Part shown: positions 30,693 to 39,900 of the stretch, in pieces
Layout: the number at the start of each line of letters is the position of its first letter
Position numbering within the stretch: position 1 is the stretch's first letter
Source of the DNA: a virus
Strand: one strand, 5' to 3'
Virus record (IMG/VR): IMGVR_UViG_3300035698_008371
Span: 1 to 44,488 of that record
Length of the DNA stretch: 44,488 nt
Notes under the pieces: generated by a model
The model's input: only the letters and a program-made list of their open reading frames with translations
Told to the model about the DNA's origin: nothing
Database searches by the model: none
Program-made: the position numbers and the translations under genes

Positions 30693-30705
30693 AAATTTAC
30701 TAAAA

Positions 30706-31578
30706 TTATCCGTTTAATCTTTTTAAGAATTGTTTCATTCTTAAAAAGTCTGCAGATTCCTTTACAGCTTCTTTTTTAGCAAACTGCGGAGGAACTTTGC
30801 CCTTTGTTGGTTTACTAGACTTGTTAGCTACTGCTTTTTTCATTGGTTCTTTTTTATCGCCGTCGTTGTCTAAGTCTAAAAAGTCTGGCTTTGATGATTT
30901 AGTTTCATTGGTCTGTTTATCTTTATACTTCTTTTTTGCTGTAGGATTATCTTTCTTTTCAGCAAGTGCTGCCCGGAGACGCTGGCGCATTTCTGTTGCC
31001 ATTGGACTATCTCCACTTGCAGCTGGTTTAAACATTTTCTTCTTACCGTTGAGTCCGCCACTCATTGTATTAATCATCATATCTGTATCGGCATACATTT
31101 CGTCTGGACTTGTTGATGCATCGTAATTTGGCTTATTTTCTTCGCCCATTTTCTTAACAGCGCCGCCGAGTGCGTCCTGTGCTGCACTCCCAGCAATACC
31201 GCCGCCGATTGCTCCGGGTATTCCGCCCACTGCTCCGCCTGCAATTGCTCCGCCGATTGTTCCCATAAATCCAGCTTTTAGATCAGTGTCACCGTCGACG
31301 TCGTCAAGCCCGGGAATAGTCGGATCATCTTGAAATGCAGTGTCCATTGGCTCGCGGGTAGCAGCGACAGGCGCAGTACTTGCTGATTGCACCCCGCTTA
31401 ACGCTTTTAAAATGTCTGCCATTGATGCTGCATCGCCTGTAATGTTAATACTAACAGGATTCGATGTTGCAGGCTTTGCAGGCATCATAGACATATCGCT
31501 ACAGCTTTCGCAACTTTCATTTAGCTGAGATTTTCCAACTCTATCAAGTTTTTGTAATATTTTTAGCATATCGCTCAT
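30706..31578 (-). CDS. glycine-zipper protein with EF-hand-like motif, 290 aa
   Basis: Low-complexity, multi-part protein. Residues 103-140 are a glycine zipper (GTIGGAIAGGAVGGIPGAIG and similar), typical of membrane-inserting or multimerising segments. Residues near 233-246 read DFLDLDNDGDKKEPM, a calcium-loop-like motif I have often seen in marine phage proteins. The C-terminus is basic. Late expression with terminase subunits suggests a virion-internal or lysis-associated protein; unresolved. Confidence 0.65.
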   Translation of the reverse strand: MSDMLKILQKLDRVGKSQLNESCESCSDMSMMPAKPATSNPVSINITGDAASMADILKALSGVQSASTAPVAATREPMDTAFQDDPTIPGLDDVDGDTDLKAGFMGTIGGAIAGGAVGGIPGAIGGGIAGSAAQDALGGAVKKMGEENKPNYDASTSPDEMYADTDMMINTMSGGLNGKKKMFKPAASGDSPMATEMRQRLRAALAEKKDNPTAKKKYKDKQTNETKSSKPDFLDLDNDGDKKEPMKKAVANKSSKPTKGKVPPQFAKKEAVKESADFLRMKQFLKRLNG

Positions 31579-31580
31579 GA

Positions 31581-32135
31581 TTAACTCCCCATTACACTTT
31601 TGGTGCTTTGCGGTTCCTTTTTCATTGCTTCTGCTTTGAAACCGTCTTGATTACTGCTGCGTTCTTTCCGTGCAGTTTCTAACTCTTTTAATAAGTCCAT
31701 TACTCTATTGTTTCCAACACTGGATTGCGCGCTGGTGCCGCCTAAATCTTCTTTGGTTAATAATACTTCATACGTAGTATCGGTATCTAACTGATCCGGC
31801 GATTGTTTTTCGAGTGGCGAATTTGCATTGCGTACCACAATTTTACTTTTACTAATTGTACAAGTATTACTGAGATATTCTTGTAGTACTGCATCGGTAG
31901 TAGGATATTTAATCTCGACATCCCAATATGTAACTTCGGTGTTTTCCATTTGAGGAAAATCTAACGGATGTTGTTGTATTGGAGTTTTTTTACCAACACT
32001 AATGCTAGCAACACTAAATTTTTCCATAGCGGATCGCAGACTATCATTAAACCCTTCTGGAATATCTCCAGCTACTCCGATCTTAAACGGATAAGTTTTA
32101 GATGACTCAGTAAGATATTCTATTAAACGTTTCAT
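31581..32135 (-). CDS. conserved virion-region protein, 184 aa
   Basis: ATG 32135 after AGGACC. SSKTYPFKIGVAGDIPEGF, FSVASISVGKKTPIQQHPLDFP, ENTEVTYWDVEIKYPTT and NNRVMDLLKELETARKER are strongly patterned blocks that I recall from aquatic T4-like phages in the same gene neighbourhood. No function is known to me. Alpha/beta N-terminal domain, helical tail. Confidence 0.7.
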   Translation of the reverse strand: MKRLIEYLTESSKTYPFKIGVAGDIPEGFNDSLRSAMEKFSVASISVGKKTPIQQHPLDFPQMENTEVTYWDVEIKYPTTDAVLQEYLSNTCTISKSKIVVRNANSPLEKQSPDQLDTDTTYEVLLTKEDLGGTSAQSSVGNNRVMDLLKELETARKERSSNQDGFKAEAMKKEPQSTKSVMGS

Positions 32136-32157
32136 ATTTGTAAGGTCCTATTATGCA

Positions 32158-32673
32158 TTATTTATCTTTATCAAAGCCTTTTAGGCGTTGTAACAAACTG
32201 TTTCGATCGGTTACAACATATCCGTTACCTTCAACAAATCCCTCAGTTGGTGCTACTGTGTCGTTGTCTATTTTTTGTTGTTTAAGTTGTAAATCTACCA
32301 TTTTTAACTTTTTATCCAACTTAGCTACTCTTGCACCAAGATGAGTGTTTAGCATTGCTCCTGCAACTTCAAATATCCTGCCGCTGTATCGAGCTTCTAC
32401 ATTCATTCCAAGATCCATTAAATTTTCATATGCTGCCATTGCTTTGTCAGCTACTTCGTCTAGCTCTTTGTCAGTTGATGTTCCTAGTCCTCTAACTTGA
32501 GGCAATGCACTTGTAATTTTATTAAATTCCAAAATATCGCGTACTTTTTCAGTTTCTTCCATAGACACATGTTGAGCAACTTCTCGGTCAGATGCTCGAT
32601 CTTTTCTTGATTGTTCTTTGATAAAATCCTTTGTATCTGATAATCCGAGCAGTTCTTCTAATTTGCGAGTCAT
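32158..32673 (-). CDS. 16: small terminase subunit gp16-like
   Basis: 171 aa, helical. The central pair of helices (LDEVADKAMAAYENLMDLGM and RIFEVAGAMLNTHLGARVAKLDKKLKMVDLQLKQ) matches the coiled-coil core of T4 gp16, where NLYSVIEKGQEAL is followed by RAYEVVGQLLKT and KLMDLHKKM. gp16 forms a ring that recognises DNA and stimulates gp17. Encoded a few genes upstream of terminase. Confidence 0.7.
   Translation of the reverse strand: MTRKLEELLGLSDTKDFIKEQSRKDRASDREVAQHVSMEETEKVRDILEFNKITSALPQVRGLGTSTDKELDEVADKAMAAYENLMDLGMNVEARYSGRIFEVAGAMLNTHLGARVAKLDKKLKMVDLQLKQQKIDNDTVAPTEGFVEGNGYVVTDRNSLLQRLKGFDKDK
32159..32166 (-). promoter_or_regulatory. late-type promoter for the 184-aa protein
   Basis: GATAAATA on the minus strand across the gp16 stop, with a leader of about 20 bases and AGGACC before ATG 32135. 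Confidence 0.6.
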
Positions 32674-32699
32674 GATAGTGTCCTATAATATGCTGCTAT

Positions 32700-32707
32700 T
32701 ATTTATC
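32700..32707 (-). promoter_or_regulatory. late-type promoter for gp16
   Basis: GATAAATA, overlapping the gp4 stop codon; AGGAC lies between it and ATG 32673. Confidence 0.6.
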
Positions 32708-33146
32708 TTCGTTTGCTACTAGTTCCAGCAAACATATCATGTTCGGTTACTATTCTAAAAGTAATACCTTGCTGTTTACAATACGCTCTTGCTGCTTCCC
32801 ATTTGGCTGCATTCAATGCTGAATGAGCTTGATTATAAGTATTACGCTTTGCTTCTGCTTTGCTAGTTTGATTTTGTGGCTTAACTTCAATAATTTCCAC
32901 GTGTTGTTTTCCGGCGCCGTCGATATATACTATAAAGAAATCTGGAACATATATAGTATGCTTTCCGGTAAACGGGTTTCGATAAGGAATCTTAATCGAT
33001 TCGCTTGCCCATTTTAGTATACTGGAATTTTCGTCACAAAATTTACAAAATGCAAATTCCCAACTACTACGGTAGGTAGGAGTTCTTCCTCCTATGTATT
33101 TTTCAGGATTCTTTAATTCAAACTTTCCTTGGGCAAATTTTGACAT
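32703..33146 (-). CDS. 4: head completion protein gp4
   Basis: 147 aa. Matches T4 gp4 along its length: KYIGGRTPTYRSSWEFAF, ILKWASESIKIPYRNPFTGK, YVPDFFIVY, EIIEVKP and FRIVTEHDMF. The E30, D69 and E87-x-K89 arrangement is the TnsA/PD-(D/E)xK nuclease-like pattern. In T4 the protein finishes the DNA-filled head before tail joining. Start overlaps the previous stop as TAATG. Confidence 0.88.
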   Translation of the reverse strand: MSKFAQGKFELKNPEKYIGGRTPTYRSSWEFAFCKFCDENSSILKWASESIKIPYRNPFTGKHTIYVPDFFIVYIDGAGKQHVEIIEVKPQNQTSKAEAKRNTYNQAHSALNAAKWEAARAYCKQQGITFRIVTEHDMFAGTSSKRR

Positions 33147-33514
33147 TAATATATAATATTTCTTGATTCAATAACGTTTAACTGTTGCTCAGTACGATAT
33201 CCTAATTTGCTAATTTTACTACGATTATTGTTTAGTATTGCCGTAACAATGCTGTTTAATTTTATTCCATCGTAGTTCGTTAGCTGATCTAATAGACCTA
33301 ATACGTTGACATTATCGATACTTGCTTGCTCTAATAAAACACTAGCAACACTAATTGCAGCACCTTTGTCAAACCCCCGATTTTCAAAAAATCCTACCAC
33401 TGCATCTACCCGGTTACTTGGATAAGAAATGGTCTTTGTAAAGAACCGATCAAACAACTGCCTAGTAGGTTGCTGGCTATCAGTAAGTTCTGTATTTGTA
33501 CGTATACTCGACAT
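33146..33514 (-). CDS. conserved virion-region protein, 122 aa
   Basis: PYPSNRVDAVVGFFENRGFDK-like block (SYPSNRVDAVVGFFENRGFD), SVASVLLEQASIDNVNV and NNNRSKISKLGYR with a YESRNIIY-type end. I recall the same blocks in marine T4-like phages, usually labelled structural. Helical. Located between the tube-family protein and gp4, so a baseplate or head-completion role is possible. Confidence 0.65.
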   Translation of the reverse strand: MSSIRTNTELTDSQQPTRQLFDRFFTKTISYPSNRVDAVVGFFENRGFDKGAAISVASVLLEQASIDNVNVLGLLDQLTNYDGIKLNSIVTAILNNNRSKISKLGYRTEQQLNVIESRNIIY

Positions 33515-33523
33515 ATAATCTCT

Positions 33524-34579
33524 TTATATTGTTGATTGTGTTGCTTCGGTAATGCTGTTATTTATAGAAGAGCTAGAAAAGGTGGTACTACCAAACGTAT
33601 TCTCACTAACATTACCAGTTTGTAATGCTGCTGACTGTAGGTCTTTTAGATTAGCCACTGTTAACTGACTACGAGTAAATGCCGGTCGATAATTTCCTGC
33701 TCTTAATTCTTCAATTGTATTATTAGCACCGGCAATAGTGTTTAGGGTGTTAGCAATCAAGGAAGGATCTGCTGCTAATCCGCTAGGGGCATTATCGTAA
33801 TGCCATTTTCCAAAATCGGGCGGAGCACTGTCGGGTACCGTGTATCCTCGGTTGTACTGTACACTTTCATAGGATATAGTCATGGCATTTTCACTAAATG
33901 CATTACCTTCGGATTCCATCGAATCGTGTTGAAAGTTATCTATATACGGGTTAATCAGTGTAAAGCTAGTATATGTACTTCGACCGTCTTGCGGAGATAG
34001 TTGATAAACTGCAATGCTTGTAAAAAAAGCAGTTTTCTTGTTAGGTCGATCTAGCCCATAACGATATCGTTGCGAATCGCTAGATGTCATTACATTATTA
34101 ATCCCGTTTGGTCCTCTGGCATATGCATCTACTGAGATCGCCGGAGTACCGTCTGGATTCTTTTTTACATAATTACTGTCAGTGTAATAGTATCTAAAAT
34201 ATGATTCCCACAACAAACTAGTTAATCCAGCATTGTCGTCGTGAAATCTCATAGTAATTGGTTGATACTCAACTCCGGTTTGTATTATTTTTTTTCTATT
34301 ATACTGATTGACAGTTTCTGTCTGTATGTTATACTTGGGCAAATCCACTTGTTTACATAGTAGGTTTACTTCTGGTATATATAGTTGTTCTCTTAACGGA
34401 CTACGCTCTCTAACAAACGGACTAATATTCAATACTACATGATATAGGTGCTTAAATTTAGGTGTTAGTCGAAAATTGTTTGCACGATATAATCTAGAAG
34501 CATGTTGATAATCTCCTAAGTCGCCCTTAAGAGTTCCGTACTGCTTGAAGTTGTCATAAAATCCGTTTAAATAGCTCAT
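33524..34579 (-). CDS. tail-tube-family protein, gp54-like baseplate tube initiator (tentative)
   Basis: 351 aa. LLCKQVDLPKYNIQTETVNQ, KIIQTGVEYQPITMRFHDD and LLWESYFRYYYTDS are the tube-fold hallmark, also present in gp19-like proteins. It is longer than gp19 and has a Ser/Thr/Asn-rich tail. T4 has three such proteins (gp19, gp48, gp54); I favour the gp54/gp48 group because gp19 itself lies next to it. ATG 34579 is five bases behind a late box. Confidence 0.6.
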   Translation of the reverse strand: MSYLNGFYDNFKQYGTLKGDLGDYQHASRLYRANNFRLTPKFKHLYHVVLNISPFVRERSPLREQLYIPEVNLLCKQVDLPKYNIQTETVNQYNRKKIIQTGVEYQPITMRFHDDNAGLTSLLWESYFRYYYTDSNYVKKNPDGTPAISVDAYARGPNGINNVMTSSDSQRYRYGLDRPNKKTAFFTSIAVYQLSPQDGRSTYTSFTLINPYIDNFQHDSMESEGNAFSENAMTISYESVQYNRGYTVPDSAPPDFGKWHYDNAPSGLAADPSLIANTLNTIAGANNTIEELRAGNYRPAFTRSQLTVANLKDLQSAALQTGNVSENTFGSTTFSSSSINNSITEATQSTI

Positions 34580-34584
34580 ACTAT

Positions 34585-34592
34585 TATTTATC
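34585..34592 (-). promoter_or_regulatory. late-type promoter, leaderless
   Basis: GATAAATA followed by ATAGT and ATG 34579; no ribosome site. Confidence 0.6.
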
Positions 34593-34618
34593 TAAACTAT
34601 AATACGGGCGCTTAATGA

Positions 34619-34643
34619 CAAAAGAGGGCATTGCCCTCTTTTG
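34619..34643. terminator. terminator after the tail tube gene
   Basis: Eleven-base arms CAAAAGAGGGC/GCCCTCTTTTG with a three-base loop. On the minus strand TTTTGTC follows, suited to ending the gp19 message. Confidence 0.85.
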
Positions 34644-34665
34644 ATGCAAATTATATATCTAGTAA

Positions 34666-35283
34666 TTAACCGGCGCCTGTTATCATAGAACCATTAGTTC
34701 TACCAACGTTTTGACCAACTCCGGAATCTAGCTGAACTGCGTTATCATATTGAATAGTTAACGCAACGCTAACTGGCTCGCTGTTTGCATACGCAAGAGT
34801 ACCATAGTTAGCTTCGGTAATAAAGCAGCCGTAACACTCCCATGTTTCGAGTACGTTTGGAGTAAACGCACCGTTTCCGCCATCAAGGATTTCAATCCTT
34901 GTAAGAAATTTATAGTCTTGACCGCTAGCAGCACTAGCTTGCTCCATAAAGTCAAATTGCTTTTGGATCTGTTCGCCAACTAGTTTTTGAACGTTATTGT
35001 TTACATCTTCACGTAGGTTAAGAGTTAACGGACTCCAAGTATGTTTACCAGCCAGGTATACTTTTGAATTATATACCGGAATTTCCATATTTTCAAAAGT
35101 AAGGTTAGGACGAGTTACGTCTTGTACTTGCTTGGTAAGTTCGGTAGTAGGAGTACTAATTCCAAACCCCTCGAGCATTACTCTAAAACGATATTGCAGT
35201 TTGGGCATTAGCAATCCCTGTGACGATGCACTATCGTTGGTTGCTAATGGAACTGTAATTTTACTTAACGATGAGATTGCCAT
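34666..35283 (-). CDS. 19: tail tube protein gp19
   Basis: 205 aa. LMPKLQYRFRVMLEGFG, TKQVQDVTRPNLTFENMEIP and STVYLAGKHTW-like (KVYLAGKHTWSPLTLNLRED) blocks are typical; FLTRIEILDGG and WECYGCFITEANYGTL complete the fold. It polymerises into the inner tube of the contractile tail. Ribosome site AAGGAG and an upstream late box are good. In T4, gp18 is directly upstream; here a homing endonuclease separates them. Confidence 0.92.
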   Translation of the reverse strand: MAISSLSKITVPLATNDSASSQGLLMPKLQYRFRVMLEGFGISTPTTELTKQVQDVTRPNLTFENMEIPVYNSKVYLAGKHTWSPLTLNLREDVNNNVQKLVGEQIQKQFDFMEQASAASGQDYKFLTRIEILDGGNGAFTPNVLETWECYGCFITEANYGTLAYANSEPVSVALTIQYDNAVQLDSGVGQNVGRTNGSMITGAG

Positions 35284-35308
35284 TTATATATGTCTCCTTA
35301 TTCAAAAG

Positions 35309-35316
35309 TATTTATC
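35309..35316 (-). promoter_or_regulatory. late-type promoter for gp19
   Basis: GATAAATA, with AAGGAG between it and ATG 35283. Confidence 0.7.
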
Positions 35317-35374
35317 ATTATGGGTAAAAATATTTTGTCAGCAATTAAATTTAAGATATCATCGTACTTAAATG

Positions 35375-35382
35375 CATAAATA
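35375..35382 (+). promoter_or_regulatory. late-type promoter for the antisense homing endonuclease
   Basis: CATAAATA on the plus strand, about 31 bases before ATG 35414, with AATAAGGA between. Confidence 0.55.
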
Positions 35383-35413
35383 GTCTGTAACGGTTCAATA
35401 AGGATGTATAACT

Positions 35414-36937
35414 ATGATAATTTGTAAAATATGTAATAAGCATTTTGCTAATATGATCGGGTGGCGCCACCTGAAGTTACATAATATTACCACCGTAGAA
35501 TATAAGGCATCTTATGGCGAAGTAGTGTCTGAAGAATTTCGAAAAGCCAAACAGGCACAAGGTTTGGGAAAAAATAAGGGTAATACTCCTCATAATAAAG
35601 GCATTGCAATGAGCAATGAACAAAAGTTATTATTATCCACCGCTGCACTAGTTCGCAATCAAGCTTGGAGAGAAACCAATTCACATCCCGTTACTGGTTT
35701 AAAGCGAACTACAGAAACTAAAGAAAAAATTCGTCAAAAAAGAGCATCTCAGGTAATAACGTCGGAACAAGTACAAAAAGCAATTAATACTAAACGACGA
35801 AGCGGTAATGATTTAGCAGTATTTAGAGGTAAAACGCATTCAATAGAATCACGAAAGAAAATATCAATCTCTTCTAAAAAGGCAGCAGCAGCTAAAACAT
35901 TAAAAAGTATAACAACTGCTAGTAGTCGTCTTGAGGAGAACGGATATACTCTTTCTCATATTAGTGGAAACATTGCTACTATCAAATGCCATCGATGCAA
36001 CAATAGTTTTACTAGAACACGTCAGTATATGTCGCCTGGAAAAATATCTACTAATATATGTCCTTATTGCTACCCGGCTGCAAGTGGGACAAGTATACAA
36101 GAACAGGAAGTTGTTGCATTTCTATCCACATATAACATTTCTGTTTATCCTAATACTCGTAATGTTATTAGTCCCAAAGAAATTGATATATTTCTTCCAG
36201 AATACAATCTTGGAATTGAATATAACGGATTATACTGGCACAGCAATATTTACAAATCACCAAACTATCATCAAGAAAAAACCGAGCTTGCTAGTCAACT
36301 AGGATTGCAACTTATTCATATTTTTGAAGACGAATGGGTCAACAATACAGATATTGTAAAATCTCGATTACAATCATTAATTGGAAGATCGGATAATAAG
36401 ATTTTTGCTAGAAAATGCCAAGTTAGAGAAGTTGATTCTAAAACTGCTAACCAATTTCTCAAGCAAACTCATTTACAAGGCACAGGAAGATCTAATATTC
36501 GAATTGGTTTGTATTACAATGACCAACTAGTAAGTCTTATGACATTCTTAAATAACGATATATCTAAGAATGTTAAGGGATGGGAATTAAATAGATTTTG
36601 TAGTGTACTCAATACAAATATAATAGGCAGTGCCGGAAAACTATTTTCTTATTTTGTAAAAAAATATAATCCAGAATTAATTACTAGCTTTAGTGACCGA
36701 AGGTGGAGTAACGAAACAGCAGTTTATAGCAAATTAGGATTTGAATTTATACATAATACTGTTCCAAACTATTGGTATTTTATGCCATCCGAGTGCAAAC
36801 GATATCACCGATATTCATTAAGAAAGCCGGCTAATAGTATACTATCAGAAAAACAATTGCGGGAACAACAGGGGTATCTTCGAATATACGATTGCGGAAG
36901 CACTCGGTGGCAATGGTCATCAAAAAAGGCAGTATAA
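35414..36937 (+). CDS. free-standing homing endonuclease between gp18 and gp19, 507 aa
   Basis: On the strand opposite its neighbours. C2H2 finger at the start (C4, C7, H19, H23), NUMOD3-like helices (GKNKGNTPHNKGIAMSNEQK; RGKTHSIESRKKIS), a zinc ribbon (C192/C195/C216/C219), then the same VSR-like nuclease core as the uvsW-linked gene: EIDIF (256-260) and IEYNGLYWHS (268-277). The acyltransferase-like C-terminus (THLQGTGRSNIRIGLYY, ELITSFSDRRW, LGFEF) is also shared. The two are paralogues with different N-terminal targeting parts. Confidence 0.85.
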   Translation: MIICKICNKHFANMIGWRHLKLHNITTVEYKASYGEVVSEEFRKAKQAQGLGKNKGNTPHNKGIAMSNEQKLLLSTAALVRNQAWRETNSHPVTGLKRTTETKEKIRQKRASQVITSEQVQKAINTKRRSGNDLAVFRGKTHSIESRKKISISSKKAAAAKTLKSITTASSRLEENGYTLSHISGNIATIKCHRCNNSFTRTRQYMSPGKISTNICPYCYPAASGTSIQEQEVVAFLSTYNISVYPNTRNVISPKEIDIFLPEYNLGIEYNGLYWHSNIYKSPNYHQEKTELASQLGLQLIHIFEDEWVNNTDIVKSRLQSLIGRSDNKIFARKCQVREVDSKTANQFLKQTHLQGTGRSNIRIGLYYNDQLVSLMTFLNNDISKNVKGWELNRFCSVLNTNIIGSAGKLFSYFVKKYNPELITSFSDRRWSNETAVYSKLGFEFIHNTVPNYWYFMPSECKRYHRYSLRKPANSILSEKQLREQQGYLRIYDCGSTRWQWSSKKAV

Positions 36938-36950
36938 AACTGCCTTTTTT
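36922..36950. terminator. bidirectional terminator, endonuclease and sheath genes
   Basis: Arms AAAAAAGGCAG (36922-36932) and CTGCCTTTTTT (36940-36950) with T-runs on both strands. It overlaps the endonuclease stop and follows the sheath stop on the minus strand. Confidence 0.85.
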
Positions 36951-36966
36951 GTGTTATATTAAGTAA

Positions 36967-39900
36967 TTATAATCCTGCAATTTCGCCAGTGTTCTTTAGG
37001 CGTAACGGAATGTAAATAAATTCAATAGCCTTAACAGGTTCAACTGCTATGTCTACATACAATTCATTTCGGTCAATCCTCGACGGAGTATTATTTGTTT
37101 CGTCGCATACTACTAGATAGTCGTATATTCCTCTTAATCCAATTAACTCAATCATTAGTGTCTCCACTTGTTGTTTGATTTCGTCACGAGTAATCTTATC
37201 GTTTGGTTCAAAGATATACGGTTTAGCCAATTGACGTAGTTGGCTACGTAGATATATTACTAGACGTGCTACGTTTACTCTGTCTAATGCACTTGCATCT
37301 CTGGCGCGAGTTTTTTGTCCAAATACCACTAATCCTGATCCGCTTATAAAAGTAACAGGGTTAACATTGTTTTGATACAAAGTATTGCGCTGACTTTCGT
37401 TTAGTGCAGTACTTATAAATTCGCCTTCGTTGTTAATATACCCAGATGCACTTGCATTAGTAACACCGCCTCGGCGTGTTCCTGCTGGAGCAAACCACGG
37501 ATATGCAACTTGGTCGTTGAGTGCAATAGTACGTAATACCATATGACTTGCTGGAACAACAATATTGTTGCCTGCATTATCGCTAGTAAATCCGCTTGGA
37601 TAATAAATTCCCAAGTATTCATCTCGACTTACTAATCCAACATCGTTGTCTTCAACCGCTAAGTTAACATTACTTGCCCAATCACTAATCGAAGTAGTAT
37701 TAGGCGGTAGTCTCGGCGGGCTATCACCAACTATGAATGCAGTTAATCCTCTATCGTAATTTAATGTGATCATTTCATTGATTAGTTCAGGATATCCTGG
37801 TGTTGCAATCAAGTTAAATATGCGAGTTTCATCGTCGCGAATATCTTCGTTACTGTTTACCATTGCTTGTAATGATTGTACGACTACCTTACGCTGTGCA
37901 ATTCTGCCAAATGAGCCAGACCCGTCTTGATTATTAGAACTTTCGGTAACCCATCGATTGACGTAATAATTTTCTTGCGATTCATTATTAAAGCGAATAT
38001 TTTCGGCATTAACATCAATCCAATTACGTTCAAATCTTTTAACATTAAATCCACTGCGACGAGTATTAAACAATATCATGCCTCTTGGATACAACGCAGG
38101 ATCCGGCGCATCTGTATCTAGATAGTCACTGTTTAGCATATCTGGAATATCACCAGCAATAGCACTATTAGCGCCGGCAGTATTATATCTAGCATCCGCA
38201 AATAATACTCCGTTTTCAGTAGTCTGATCAGTTTTATCTAGCAACACCCATTTGTCATCGGTGCTTCTACGATATATAGTTGGATAATTTTCAATATCAG
38301 CTGTACTAATCCATATGTCGCCGGCAACTAGTAAGCTATTGGTAGAATTAGCAGTTGGCTCTCTAGCTGCAACTATTGGACCGTTTGCATCTGTAAGCGG
38401 ATATGCAGTTGAATTTTTGTATCCAACCCATGTATTGCCATTATGGTACATAATATCAATTTCGTCAACAATACTACTGTACCATAATGCATCCTGTGCA
38501 GGAATAGTAGTCGGTGCAAAATTACTAGCAGTATATGCTAATACTTTCCATAGTGATGCAACATACTCGTTAACGGTGTCGCCAACGGGTGCAGTATAAA
38601 AATTAGTTGTACTAATTGGATTACTTGCATCAAACACTATAAACAAGTTGTCGAGTATGTTCGATGCATCATCAAACCGGATGTCGCCGCCTAGCGCATG
38701 TGAGATTATCACACGATTCTGACTGTCAACAGTTGCTGACACATTTATTAGTCCTGCAGAGTTAATAGCAGTTGCAATTATTTCTGCATCTAATACTGCG
38801 CCAGTAGCAGTAAATGTCACAGGCAACGATGTACTTAATGATGCTTGTCCTGAGATGCTTTCTCTAATGTTTATTGAATAAGTTCCGGAAGGAATCGAAC
38901 TACTAGAAATCTTGTTGCTAACAATAGTAGTAGGTCCGCTTGCATTCTTACGTAAGATTTTAAATGTTCCTAGATCGTTAGAACCTTCTGCAAAGTTTGA
39001 TTGTATAAACAATGCACCAGCTGCTATATTTGCTCCGCCGCCAGTACTATCAATTCCGTGTATAGCAGCGTGATTAGTTGCATATATCGGTGCTACCAAA
39101 CTTGTCCATGCTGCAACATTTTGATCATATTTTTTAATATTCCAATTTGCACCAAGGTTTGGCGCAGTAGTTTTAATCCAAATGCTACCGGATGGACGAC
39201 TTGCAGTATCTGTGGTTTTGTACTGAGGTACTATAGTATGGCTACTTATTTGTACTTTTGGTGTTCTATATATACCTAGTGTAATACCTACCAACCCAAG
39301 CAACGCGCCGTCGCCGGATATTTCAACACTGTCGCCCGAGGTTCCGTTGCTGTAAATTGCCAGTCTACTATTACGTAAGTACGCAAATACTCCTGCTGCC
39401 GCTAATGCAACTGTGCTATTAATATCGTTGACCAAACTTGCAATAGTTGTGCCGGATGTAGTAACAGTATAAGAAGTGCTGTCACTTAGTGTAAAAGTTA
39501 TATTAGTACCAATACTAATTGCACTTGTTCCTGTTCCGCTAACTACTGGATGACTAGCTTTCCATGCTGGACCGCCAACTTCGACCCACGATCCTCTCGT
39601 TGCTACATGGTCTACCCCATATCCTGCAGATTTATACCACATGCGATTAGTTGTCGTTACTGCAACAACTGTATAGTCTCCAATAGATCCAACACTACCT
39701 AACGGAGTATAATCCGACCCACTAAAGTTAACAACCTTAGAAGTGTCTGTAATCACCGATGGTACACGATTAGAAAAGCTTTGTCCACTTGCGGTTGTAG
39801 GTGGCGCAGCATTCCATTCAAAAATACCGTACTTTGTATCATTTGTATCAAACCAATAAGCACCGTCAACTGGTAAGCCGGCTGTAGGAGTTGCGCTTGC

